From Candidatus Campbelliibacteriota bacterium (GTDB lineage Bacteria; Patescibacteriota; Minisyncoccia; UBA9983): 24,399 nt of DNA. Within the stretch, counting starts at the first letter, position 1. Every line of letters starts with the position of its first letter. The translations under genes were made by a program, and so were the position numbers. Shown here piece by piece: positions 1 through 7,369 of this stretch. The DNA lies in NCBI GenBank assembly GCA_003231675.1, contig QIJB01000034.1, forward strand, positions 1 through 24,399. The letters are read 5' to 3'. The notes below the pieces were generated by a model, which saw only the letters and a list, made by a program, of their open reading frames with translations, ran no database searches and was not told the origin of the DNA.

Positions 1-419
1 GGAAGGCGAGCAAAAAAGAGATTGGCGGAATAATCAAGGATATGGCGGAAACAATGCTGAAAGCGAACGGGCTTGGACTGAGCGCCAATCAGGTTGGTCT
101 GAATATCCGCTTGTTCGTGGCGCTGATTCCGAACGAAAAAGACGAGGATGATGGAAAATTCTATTCCATTTTTAATCCCAAAATTGTTAAATTTTCAAAA
201 AAGAAAATTGTTATGGAAGAGGGATGTTTGAGCATTCCCGGAGTTTACGGACTTGTTGAAAGGCCAGAAAAAATCGCGCTTTCCGGACAGGACGCGAGTG
301 GGAAAAAAATTAAAATCCAGATTGGCGGACTCGCCGCCCGCGTTTTCCAGCACGAAACAGATCATCTGAACGGAATTTTATTTATTGACAAAGCGACAAA
401 CCTGAAAAAAAGCGATTAA
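1..419 (+). CDS. def: Peptide deformylase, 5' end outside the window
   Basis: This enzyme removes the formyl group from the initiator methionine of new proteins in the cytoplasm. All three family motifs are present: GLGLSANQ (codons from base 69, the GxGLAAxQ motif), EGCLS (from 219, with the metal-binding Cys) and HETDHLNG (from 351, the HExxH metal site). The reading frame is open back to the first bases of the window, and motif I comes too early for a complete protein, so the true start lies upstream and the ATG at 42 is internal. A strong hairpin separates it from fmt, its pathway partner, 36 bases downstream. The identification is very secure; only the N-terminus is missing. Confidence 0.95.
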   Translation, partial: KASKKEIGGIIKDMAETMLKANGLGLSANQVGLNIRLFVALIPNEKDEDDGKFYSIFNPKIVKFSKKKIVMEEGCLSIPGVYGLVERPEKIALSGQDASGKKIKIQIGGLAARVFQHETDHLNGILFIDKATNLKKSD

Positions 420-422
420 AAT

Positions 423-449
423 TCACTTGGCGGCTTAGCCGCCAAGTGA
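423..449 (+). repeat. Perfect hairpin between def and fmt
   Basis: Bases 423-434 and 438-449 are perfect inverted copies (12 bp, 3-base loop TTA). The hairpin begins four bases after the def stop and ends six bases before the fmt ATG. No T tract follows on the + strand, so it is not a typical intrinsic terminator. It could stabilise the def 3' end or limit translation of fmt, which has no visible ribosome binding site. Confidence 0.6.
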
Positions 450-455
450 TGCATT

Positions 456-1325
456 ATGGAAAAAACAGAAAACAAATCAAAAATAAAAATTGCGTTCTTT
501 GGAACACCGATGGTGGCGGTGTACGTTTTGGATGAATTGGAAAAAGCCGGTATTTTGCCGGATATCGTCATAACTGCGCCGGACAAACCGAAAGGAAGAA
601 AAATGCTTGTCACTCCCCCGCCGGCGAAAGTGTGGGCTGAAAAACGCGGCATTCCGGTTGAGCAGCGATTACAGAGAAGCTGAAAAGCGAAGGATATGAT
701 TTATTTCTTGTTGCCGCCTACGGAAAAATTATTCCGAAAAGAATTCTGGAAATCCCCGAACACGGGACGCTCAACGTGCACCCTTCTCTGCTTCCCAAGC
801 TTCGCGGGGCTTCCCCCATTCAATCGGCAATAAAACGAGACGGGTGTGACGATAATGGTCGTGGATGAGGAAATGGACCACGGTCCGATACTGACCAGTG
901 AAAAGTTAAAAGTGAAAAGTGAAAAGTTCCGATACGGAGAATTGGAAGAAAAGTTGGCGAGAATGGGGGGAAGACTTTTGGCGGAAGTGATTCCGCAATG
1001 GATAATGGGAAGGATTGAACCTGTGGAGCAGGAACACAGCAAGGCGACCCACTGCGAAAAAATTACCAAACAAGACGGCTTAATAACCGAAGAAGATTCG
1101 CCGGAAGAGGTATTCCGCAAAGTCCGCGCTTTCACTCCTTGGCCCGGAGCGTATTTTTTCGCGAGTGGCAAAAGAATCATCATTACCGAGGCGGAAATGG
1201 AAAATGGCAAACTTATCATAAAACGCGTCAAACCGGAGGGGAAAAAGGAAATGCCCCTTGAAGATTTTTTGAGGGGCAACAAGAATGCGGAGGAATATAT
1301 CAAAAAACTGGTTGAAAATAAATAA
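456..1325 (+). CDS. fmt: Methionyl-tRNA formyltransferase, interrupted by two frameshifts
   Basis: This enzyme formylates Met-tRNA for translation initiation. The protein is spread over three segments. Bases 456 to about 664 encode the N-terminus (KIAFFGTP and APDKPKGRK). About 665-835 encode the core in another frame, with AAYGKIIP and the hallmark SLLPKLRGASPIQ. From about 837 to 1325 the first frame resumes with TGVTIMVVDEEMDHGPIL and the C-terminal domain (FTPWPGAYFF). The first shift is equivalent to one lost base near 660-668 and the second to one gained base near 832-840. They cancel, giving about 289 residues, slightly below the usual length of about 310. Conservation on both sides of each shift suggests a recent break or sequence error. 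It follows def in the usual gene pair. Confidence 0.88.
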
Positions 1326-1360
1326 CTGAAAAATTTTACAGCTCCACGCCGAACAATCAA

Positions 1361-1438
1361 TTATCCCGCTATAAAGGCGTAACCGACGAGAAAAAATAAA
1401 ATACCGATGGCGGCGTAAAATAATATTTTGTCAATCAT
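1361..1438 (-). CDS. Possible 25-residue single-helix membrane peptide
   Basis: An ATG at 1438 opens a 25-codon frame ending in TAA at 1361. The peptide has a short MIDK head followed by one continuous hydrophobic stretch (ILFYAAIGILFFLVGYAFIA), which is what a one-helix membrane peptide looks like. It lies 57 bases downstream of the cyclophilin gene on the same strand, and fmt converges on it. No clear ribosome binding site is visible. A chance frame of this length is easy to find, so only the amino-acid pattern supports it. Confidence 0.3.
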   Translation of the reverse strand: MIDKILFYAAIGILFFLVGYAFIAG

Positions 1439-1495
1439 AATTTATCGCGAAAATCAATCGCGCGCTCTTGGTGGTTTTTCCGAACCGAGCTGAAA

Positions 1496-2122
1496 CTACT
1501 TGATAATTTTTACTGATTCCACTGTTGCGTCCTTAAGGGGATGGTCATTTTCATTCACCTGGAGATTTTCAATCTTATCCACCGCATCCATGCCATCAAT
1601 CACCTTGCCAAAGATGGTGTAATCACCGTCAAGCCATGGAGCACTACCGGCGGTTAGGATAAAAAACTGACTGCCATTCGTATCCCGACCCGAGTTAGCC
1701 ATCGCAACAACTCCGCGAACCATCTTGTATTTGTTGTCCTCGTTTTTAAAAACATATCCCGGTCCTCCCTGACCGTCATTGGACCAATCGTCGTCTTTGC
1801 TGTTGGGATCGCCACCTTGAATCATAAATCCTTTGATGACGCGGTGGAATTTTGTCCCATCATAGAAACCGGACTCTGAAAGTTTTATAAAGTTCTTGAC
1901 GGTGTAAGGAGCGTCCTTTTCAAAAAGTTCCACCCTGATAAGACCGGAGTTTGTTTTGATGTCAGCCACCGGATTTTCCGTTTCCGAATGAATTAAATTT
2001 GATTGTGAATTATCCATAATTTGTTTGGCGCTTTTTAAGCCTTTATAAAATCCCGCAAGCGCCAAGAGAACGCCGGCTATGATAACAAGAAATATAAGCC
2101 AGTGAACCTGTTTTCTAATCAC
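1496..2122 (-). CDS. Membrane-anchored cyclophilin-type peptidyl-prolyl isomerase
   Basis: This protein is predicted to catalyse cis-trans isomerisation of X-Pro bonds and so assist folding outside the membrane. Residues 8-25 form one hydrophobic helix after a short basic start, so this is a signal anchor; a linker runs to about residue 51 and the cyclophilin domain fills the rest of the 208 residues. The active-site set is visible: FHRVIKGFMIQGGDP (residues 92-106, containing the family Arg, Phe and Gln), GSQFFI (150-155) and a Trp in APWLDG (161-166). The start overlaps the end of the hibernation factor gene by eight bases, which implies an operon with coupled translation. The fold and activity class are very clear; the client proteins are not. 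Confidence 0.93.
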   Translation of the reverse strand: MIRKQVHWLIFLVIIAGVLLALAGFYKGLKSAKQIMDNSQSNLIHSETENPVADIKTNSGLIRVELFEKDAPYTVKNFIKLSESGFYDGTKFHRVIKGFMIQGGDPNSKDDDWSNDGQGGPGYVFKNEDNKYKMVRGVVAMANSGRDTNGSQFFILTAGSAPWLDGDYTIFGKVIDGMDAVDKIENLQVNENDHPLKDATVESVKIIK

Positions 2123-2486
2123 GAGAAAATGAAATTATTTTTTTAAACAATCTGGCTCCGCGTTTAACAAGCGTCATTTCCCTTTCCTTTACCCGAATCA
2201 GTTCTCTCTTCATCTCGTCTCTCGCGTCATCAATGGCGGCGTATAATCCCTCCTGTTCCGATTCAACGCGAACCCCCTTCTCAATATGAGGGAGTCTTAT
2301 TTGTATTTCGGCGCGATAAATATCTCCTTTTTGGTGATGTCTTGTCGTCAAACCGACTTCCACCCACGCTTGAACACTGGCATCCGGATGGTGAATGAAT
2401 TTTACCAATCCCCCAACCTTTTCGTCAATATACTCTTTAATGTCCGGCGTAAGCTCAAAATTTGTCGCCTTTATGTTTATTTGCAT
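2115..2486 (-). CDS. hpf: Ribosome hibernation promoting factor (HPF/RaiA family)
   Basis: Proteins of this family bind the 30S decoding region of idle ribosomes and protect them. The 123-residue product begins MQINIKATNFELTPDIKEYI, the typical first strand and helix of the family, and continues with VEVGLTTRHHQKGDIYRAEIQI, the conserved sheet. I chose ATG 2486 because the family N-terminus starts exactly there. The frame extends upstream to a TTG at 2549, but the extra 21 residues match nothing in the family. It has the length of the short form and lacks the long-form C-terminal dimerisation domain. It is the first gene of a two-gene unit with the cyclophilin. Confidence 0.9.
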   Translation of the reverse strand: MQINIKATNFELTPDIKEYIDEKVGGLVKFIHHPDASVQAWVEVGLTTRHHQKGDIYRAEIQIRLPHIEKGVRVESEQEGLYAAIDDARDEMKRELIRVKEREMTLVKRGARLFKKIISFSRD

Positions 2487-2661
2487 TTCAGTCAATACAG
2501 ATGATGATTGCTTGCATCTTGGACGAATGCCCGTCTTGGTGAAAAACAACCATAAAATGAAATTATTTTATAAAAACTTGATACCCGGCAAAAAGTCACA
2601 ATTTGGATTCCGCCGAGCATATCTCTATATTAGCAAATTTTTAAAAATAAAAAAACACCCT

Positions 2662-2696
2662 GAAATAAAAAGACCCCGGTTTTTTACGCCGAGGCC
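2662..2696 (-). terminator. Intrinsic terminator after the small anchored protein gene
   Basis: On the minus strand 2696-2689 pairs with 2679-2672 in an 8-bp stem (two G-U pairs) with a 9-base loop, followed by a T-rich run ending near 2662. It sits 14 bases after the stop of the gene at 2710-3033, so it would end that transcript before the hpf unit. Confidence 0.65.
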
Positions 2697-2709
2697 ACAT
2701 GACTCACTC

Positions 2710-3033
2710 TTATTTAACGGAGAGGATGACGTGAACCGTCCTCTCCTTCCCCTCTTTTTCCAGAACTAGGACTTTGATTACATCGCCCGGTTCCAGAAAA
2801 AGTTCCAGCCTCTGGGTGAAATTTCCGCCACCCATGGCTGAATCAAAAATAAGAGTTGTCCTTTCCTCGTCGTCCGTTTGCAGGACAACAAGAAAAGAAT
2901 CTCCTGTTTTTTCCGTTTTTATTATCTTCCCTTCCAGAGGGAAATAATCTTTTTTTCCGCCATTATAAATGGCGATAAAAAAGATTATCAGGAATAAAAA
3001 TACCCCCAGATAAATCGTTATTCCTTTGTTCAT
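2710..3033 (-). CDS. Small membrane-anchored hypothetical protein
   Basis: I do not recognise this 107-residue protein. Residues 4-23 (GITIYLGVFLFLIIFFIAIY) form one membrane helix. The rest is a soluble domain of alternating hydrophobic and charged residues, with GKIIKTEKTGDSFLVVLQ and a later PGDVIKVLVLEKE segment, the pattern of a small beta-barrel. By inference the domain faces outward. The ATG at 3033 is preceded by the purine-rich AAAGGGGGAAAA, a plausible ribosome binding site. It appears to be a single-gene unit, with a terminator behind it and a hairpin in front. Confidence 0.75.
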   Translation of the reverse strand: MNKGITIYLGVFLFLIIFFIAIYNGGKKDYFPLEGKIIKTEKTGDSFLVVLQTDDEERTTLIFDSAMGGGNFTQRLELFLEPGDVIKVLVLEKEGKERTVHVILSVK

Positions 3034-3115
3034 TTTTTCCCCCTTTATTTTATTTTCTTGAACTTAAGCTTAATTCTGCGTGTAGCATAACAGAAAATAC
3101 AAGGAAGTCAAGACC

Positions 3116-3146
3116 AAACCCGCGAAAACGGGTGCGCGGGTTTTTT
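3116..3146 (+). terminator. Strong hairpin with T run between two minus-strand genes
   Basis: Bases 3116-3124 and 3135-3143 form a perfect 9-bp stem with a 10-base loop, and six T bases (3141-3146) finish it on the + strand. Both neighbouring genes are on the minus strand, where the hairpin has only a short T run behind it. It most likely ends the AAA-CYTH transcript, which stops 26 bases away, and may also block antisense transcription. Confidence 0.55.
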
Positions 3147-3171
3147 CCGTTAAAAATTTATTGAGTCGGAC

Positions 3172-4293
3172 TTATGTATTTTTTTCTTCTTTCGCAAGGT
3201 TGAAATTGGAATATGAAGCGTCTCCCGTAACTTCTTTTTCAATCTCAATAAACGGGGGGATAACAATTGTGTCGTTCTCCTCTGTAAGCTCAATCTCCAT
3301 CACGGTCAACCCCGGCGGATTCAAGAAAAAATCAAGTTCAAAATATTGTCCCCTATAAACAAAGCAGTGCCTGTGTTTCCTTATCACTCGCGTGTTCGGT
3401 TTTTTCATTTTCTTTAAATTGAGATATTCCGTGGCGGTTATCGCGACTTCCGTTTCTTGTCTTGTTCCGGGGTGCATTTTTATTTTTTCCGTCCTGTAAT
3501 ATGTTGCCGACCCGTCCTGCGCCCTTTTTCTTATTCTTATTTCGCGATTGTCAGGGGAAACGAGATACATCTGTTCAATAAAAATTTTTTGCGCGGCTTG
3601 AAAACCGGCATGCGACATGTCAGGCTCGTTTTTCAACAAAAATTTCCTTTCGATTTCAAGCGGAGCGGGAATGCCCAAAACTCTGGACATGGCATTCATT
3701 GCTCTTTTAATCTTTGATTCAAAGCCGGTACTGTTGTCTATAACTCGCAAATGAGGATGCCCCACCCAGGCGTTCATGGTTTTTTGGTCCGCCAGTTTCG
3801 CTTCCTCCAACCCCTCGCGACGAGCGCTGTTGTTTTCCATGGTATAAAAATTTTCCGCTCCAATGGCCGCCGTTACAAGATGGATTACTCCGTCAAAACT
3901 GTCTCGGGCATCGTGAAGCGTTAATTTTTCCCCATCCAATAACGCTTCAAAATACCCGTCTTCCATATAAGCTTTCACGTCCATCGGTCCGCGATCAAAA
4001 ATTATCACACTTTTCTCAGCGGGAAAAATTCCGGCAAGCGCGTTGAACCGCTTTCTTAATCCCATTTGTATTCTGAACATTTCTTTCTCAACAAGAAAAT
4101 ACTTCTCCGGGTCATTTTCCGCAATCAAAGAGATATCGTTGACCCCACCGTTGATGAGCATGGTCGCGACTTCGGGCACAAGAAAAACCCTAAAACCTTT
4201 ATCCATAAGTTTTTCTCTGATGTAATTAAGGGCTGTTGTTTTCCCGGCGCACGGTCCGCCAGTTAAAACTATTTCCGTCGCGCTTTTTTTCAT
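3172..4293 (-). CDS. AAA ATPase fused to a CYTH domain (TTD14-like architecture)
   Basis: The 373-residue protein has two parts. Residues 1 to about 200 form a P-loop domain with Walker A GGPCAGKTT (12-20) and an IIFDRGPMD segment (97-105) typical of small AAA_28-type kinase-like ATPases. Residues about 211-365 form a CYTH domain beginning LEIERKFLL, with the EIERK signature at 213-217, followed by basic strands and the acidic IEIEKEVTG near the end. CYTH domains bind triphosphates or phosphorylated compounds and metal in a tunnel. The same two-domain order is known from the animal protein TTD14, which binds GTP and phosphatidic acid. The substrate here is unknown. The ATG at 4293 has no Shine-Dalgarno sequence. 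It is transcribed alone or behind typA. Confidence 0.85.
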   Translation of the reverse strand: MKKSATEIVLTGGPCAGKTTALNYIREKLMDKGFRVFLVPEVATMLINGGVNDISLIAENDPEKYFLVEKEMFRIQMGLRKRFNALAGIFPAEKSVIIFDRGPMDVKAYMEDGYFEALLDGEKLTLHDARDSFDGVIHLVTAAIGAENFYTMENNSARREGLEEAKLADQKTMNAWVGHPHLRVIDNSTGFESKIKRAMNAMSRVLGIPAPLEIERKFLLKNEPDMSHAGFQAAQKIFIEQMYLVSPDNREIRIRKRAQDGSATYYRTEKIKMHPGTRQETEVAITATEYLNLKKMKKPNTRVIRKHRHCFVYRGQYFELDFFLNPPGLTVMEIELTEENDTIVIPPFIEIEKEVTGDASYSNFNLAKEEKNT

Positions 4294-4406
4294 ATTGCAA
4301 ATACTTTAACAAAAAACGAGCCCGACGGCAATTTGTCGCCCGCCACGCATTTCCCCCACCACCGAAACCAAATTCCCGAAGATTCTCCGTCGCGGAAATA
4401 TGGGAG

Positions 4407-6187
4407 TTAAGCCCTTCTCTTTGATTTAACTCTTTCGCCTTCTTTAAGAATCTGTTTCCTTAGGCGGACGCTGTTCGGAGTTACCTCAAGATACTCGTCG
4501 CCGGACATCAACTCCAATCCGGATTCTATCGTGAGCGGCTGTGGCGGGGCGAGCTGAATATTTTCGTCCGAACCGGAGGCGCGCATATTGGTGAGATTTT
4601 TTCCTTTAACCGGATTGACCGCCATTTCGTCCCCTTTTGAAGTGTTGCCGATAACCATTCCCTCGTAAACTTCCGTTCCCGGTCCGATATACAAAGTCCC
4701 CCTGTTCTGTAAATTATTAAGCGAAAAAGCGAGCGCCTTCCCGGATGCCATTGATGTCATTGAACCGGTCGCTCTTTTTTCTATCTCTCCGACATACGGC
4801 CGGAATCCTATAAAACGGCTCGTTAAAATTCCGTCCCCTTTCGTGTCAACGGTAAATTCGCCGCGGTATCCCAAAAGTCCGCGCGTCGGACCTTCAAAAA
4901 TAATCCTCGTTGTAGCGTCCTCTTGCTTCATATCTTTCATAATGACCTTCCTTTTGCCGAGCTTTTCTATCACCACTCCCTGAAACTCGTTCGGAACATC
5001 AACGGTGATTTCCTCAAACGGCTCGGTTTTTTGCCCTCCCTCTTCTTTAATAATCACCTGTGGCTGAGAGACCTGCATTTCATATCCCTGGCGACGCATA
5101 TTTTCAAGCAGAACAACTATGTGGAGCTCTCCCCTGCCGTAAACTTTAAAGGATTCCACCTAAAATCAACTTTGAGCCCGACATTGACCTCCAGTTCTTT
5201 CTCCAGTCGCTCCCGAATCTGGCGCGATGTCAAAAATTTTCCCTCGCGACCGGCGAACGGAGAATTGTTTATCAAAAAATTAAGCGTAATTGTCGGTTCG
5301 TCAACTTTAATCGCCGGTAATGGCTCCGCGTCCTCTTCGGAGCAAATCGTTTCGCCGATAAAAATGTCCGGCAATCCGGCAACCATAACAATGTCGCCCG
5401 CGAACGCCTCCTCCGCCTCCACTCGCGCCAAACCCTTAAATGTGAAGAGTTTCATTATTTTTCCAGATGTCTTTTTTCCTTCCGGTGTCAAAACAAACAC
5501 ACTTTGTCCGGCGCGAACTGTTCCCTCATAAATTCTCGCCACCGCCAAACGCCCCAAAAAGTTATCATACGCCAGACTGAATGGCTGGGCTCTCAAGGGC
5601 AGTTTAGCGTTATTCGGCGCCGCCGGAACATTGGCGAGTATTTCATCCAGAAGCGGGTCAATATTTTTTCTTTCGTCATCAAGATTTTTCATCGCCACGC
5701 CGTCCCTCCCCACCGCGTAGATTACGGAAAAATCCATCTGCTCGTCCGTAGCGCCGAGATCCATAAAAAGTTCCAGCACCTGCTCCTCCGTCCTGTTCGG
5801 GTCGGCCGCCGGCTTGTCTATTTTATTTATGACGACAATCGGCTTAAGTCCGAGTTCAAGAGATTTTTTAAGCACGAAACGGGTTTGTGGCATGGGACCC
5901 TCCTGAGCGTCAACGACAAGCAAAACGGAATCAATGGAACGCAAAACCCGTTCAACTTCAGAACCGAAATCGGCGTGCCCGGGAGTGTCCACGATGTTTA
6001 TCTTTGTCCCCTTGTATATGGTGGCTGTGTTCTTGGCGTAAATGGTAATCCCCCGCTCCTGTTCAATCGCGTCGGTATCCATACTCATCCCCGTCTCAAA
6101 CATCCCGGTCTGACGCATAATCGCGTCAGTCAAGGTGGTTTTTCCATGGTCAACATGGGCTATAATGGCTATGTTTCTGATTTCCAT
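4407..6187 (-). CDS. typA: Ribosome-associated GTPase TypA/BipA, one frameshift
   Basis: TypA is an elongation-factor-like GTPase that acts on the ribosome in stress and ribosome assembly. The first segment (6187 to about 5165) has the G motifs AHVDHGKTT, DTPGHADFG and NKIDKPAADP, domain II, and ends ELEVNVGLKVDF. The second segment (about 5159 to 4407) resumes in another frame with ESFKVYGRGELHI, the conserved domain III sequence, and runs to the TypA-specific C-terminal domain. One lost base near 5160-5168, next to a TTTT run, accounts for the break. With it restored the product has about 593 residues, close to the family length of 600-615. Domain III is intact on both sides, so sequencing error or a very recent mutation is likely. 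The promoter and leader are listed separately. Confidence 0.92.
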
Positions 6188-6229
6188 AATCTTAAAAATA
6201 AAAAGCCCGAACGGGCATTAATCAACAAC
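6188..6229 (-). promoter_or_regulatory. typA leader with terminator-like hairpin and an 8-codon upstream frame
   Basis: From the predicted transcript start near 6229 only about 42 bases precede the typA ATG. They hold GCCC-GTTC-GGGC (6216-6205), immediately followed by TTTTTATTTTT, which has the form of a small intrinsic terminator. An ATG at 6218 opens a frame encoding MPVRAFYF that crosses the hairpin and stops at 6192, four bases before the typA ATG. There is no Shine-Dalgarno sequence. The hairpin could act as an attenuator, or simply end read-through from the upstream gene. Confidence 0.45.
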
Positions 6230-6235
6230 AACTTA

Positions 6236-6264
6236 ACTATACCGTAAACCCGACCTGAAGTCAA
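6236..6264 (-). promoter_or_regulatory. Sigma70-type promoter for typA
   Basis: On the minus strand TTGACT (6264-6259), a 17-base spacer and TATAGT (6241-6236) match the housekeeping consensus closely. The -35 box touches the T tract of the preceding terminator, so a stop and a new start are packed together. Confidence 0.7.
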
Positions 6265-6299
6265 AAAATAAACCGCCGGTTATTCAAAACCGACGGTTT
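6262..6299 (-). terminator. Strong intrinsic terminator after the small Cys/His protein gene
   Basis: Minus-strand bases 6299-6288 pair with 6281-6270 over 12 bp (one G-U pair) around a 6-base loop, followed by TTTATTTTTTG. It begins 11 bases after the stop codon of the gene at 6311-6607. Confidence 0.85.
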
Positions 6300-6310
6300 C
6301 AGTTCGCTTT

Positions 6311-6607
6311 TTATTCTTCTACCGGCACAAGAACCGTTTTCAACGGCTTTAGCTTGTCATAGTCGTTCCTAGGGAACGACGGGCCCTTAAGGTGCGCGAC
6401 CTTCAGGACTTTAAAGTCCTGGCCTCTTTCCTCCAAGAGGCAAACCAGACAGCTCCTCCAGGGTCCATATTCACTCACTCCTTCTATAACTGTTTCGTGG
6501 TCGCAGGTGCCTTGTAGCTCTTCAAGCAGCCGCTCTTGTTCTTCCTTTAGTTCTCTCAACTTCTTATAATTTCCGATAATTTGCTCTCTTACTTTCTCGT
6601 CATACAT
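6311..6607 (-). CDS. Small coiled-coil protein with a Cys/His putative zinc site (copy 1)
   Basis: I do not recognise the family. The 98-residue protein has a charged helical N-terminus (residues 5-32, likely coiled coil), then a CDH motif and a CLVC motif that together could hold one zinc ion. It ends LKPLKTVLVPVEE. The same layout occurs in the protein at 12074-12412: IIGN near the start, C-x-H, C-x-V-C-x-LEE, and a closing PLK-x-VLVP. The two are clearly paralogs. ATG 6607 is preceded by AAGGAGGAGAG (6622-6612), one of the best ribosome binding sites in the window, so expression may be substantial. A strong terminator follows. Function is unknown; a role in RNA or protein binding is only a guess. 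Confidence 0.75.
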   Translation of the reverse strand: MYDEKVREQIIGNYKKLRELKEEQERLLEELQGTCDHETVIEGVSEYGPWRSCLVCLLEERGQDFKVLKVAHLKGPSFPRNDYDKLKPLKTVLVPVEE

Positions 6608-6669
6608 TTGTCTCTCCTCCTTCTTATCCCACCCGGCAGGGCTTTTTTAAAAAACGATAACTGTCTATC

Positions 6670-6698
6670 ATACTATCAACTCCGTCAGATTCTAGCAA
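6670..6698 (-). promoter_or_regulatory. Candidate promoter for the small Cys/His protein gene (copy 1)
   Basis: TTGCTA (6698-6693), 17 bases and TAGTAT (6675-6670) on the minus strand form a plausible sigma70 promoter. It would give a leader of about 55 bases before the ATG at 6607. Confidence 0.4.
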
Positions 6699-6747
6699 GT
6701 TTTATCCGAATTTCCGAGAGTTGATGATTTTATGGTAGTATTTGAAA

Positions 6748-7242
6748 ATGGAAATCTTGTCCGGAGAAGAAGAAAAGAAGGCGCTTGAATACATCAGCAA
6801 GGCCGCCGAGGCCGCCCGACTCGCCTCTTGCGAAAGATCAAAATGCGGCTCGGTGATTGTTAAAGCGAGCGAAATAATCGGAAGCGGATTCAACAGCCCG
6901 CCGAGAAATTCCGAAAGCCAGAGGCGATGTTCTTGTAAAAAAGATTCTTACCACAAGAAAGTGACGGATAAAACTTGCTGCGTCCACGCCGAGCAAAGAG
7001 CGATAATGGACGCACTGGCGAAAAACCCTGACAAACTCGCCGGCTCAACACTGTATTTTGTCCGGCTGGACGCAAACGGAAAACCGTCAAGGGCGGGAGA
7101 CCCCTATTGCACGATTTGCAGCAAAATGGCGCTTGACGCCGGAATCGCCGAATTTGCCCTGTGGCGCGAAGAAGGAGTCTGTGTTTACGACACCGAAGAA
7201 TACAACACGCTTTCATTCCACTTCGAAAGCGGGCATGCCTGA
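6748..7242 (+). CDS. Deoxycytidylate deaminase-like zinc enzyme
   Basis: The 164-residue protein belongs to the CMP/dCMP deaminase superfamily, which removes the amino group of cytosine compounds using a zinc-activated water. The zinc motif is present as VHAEQRAI (His plus catalytic Glu) and DPYCTICSKMALDAG (the PCxxC-type pair of Cys, with Tyr inserted before the first). A Cys-rich stretch with RRCSCKK and TCCVH lies before it, as in dCMP deaminases that bind a second metal. I prefer ATG 6748 over TTG 6742 because it is the only ATG there. No Shine-Dalgarno sequence is visible and a -10-like TATGGT lies close upstream, so the message may be nearly leaderless. Substrate (dCMP or another cytosine) cannot be settled by eye. 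Confidence 0.82.
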   Translation: MEILSGEEEKKALEYISKAAEAARLASCERSKCGSVIVKASEIIGSGFNSPPRNSESQRRCSCKKDSYHKKVTDKTCCVHAEQRAIMDALAKNPDKLAGSTLYFVRLDANGKPSRAGDPYCTICSKMALDAGIAEFALWREEGVCVYDTEEYNTLSFHFESGHA

Positions 7243-7369
7243 ATATTTCCAAGTGTTCACCTTCCATAATCAAAATTTTATGGTAATGTTTAAATAAGAT
7301 TGGCGCTCTCCTCTCGCGGAATAAGGTCAATCCGATAAACAATCCATAAAGCAAATCATTTTAAAAAGC

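Noticed and set aside
701..1360. A 219-codon open frame antisense to fmt
   Set aside because: It spans the conserved formyltransferase core on the other strand; its peptide is low-complexity Ser/Phe-rich, typical of an antisense reading.
1445..1495. Shared motif CCGAACCG next to GAAACT here and at 21960-21985
   Set aside because: The match is short, in different arrangement, and could be chance in this base composition.
4923..6247. Long open frames on the + strand opposite typA
   Set aside because: They lie wholly antisense to a well conserved GTPase gene, show no recognisable motifs and have composition expected of a shadow frame.
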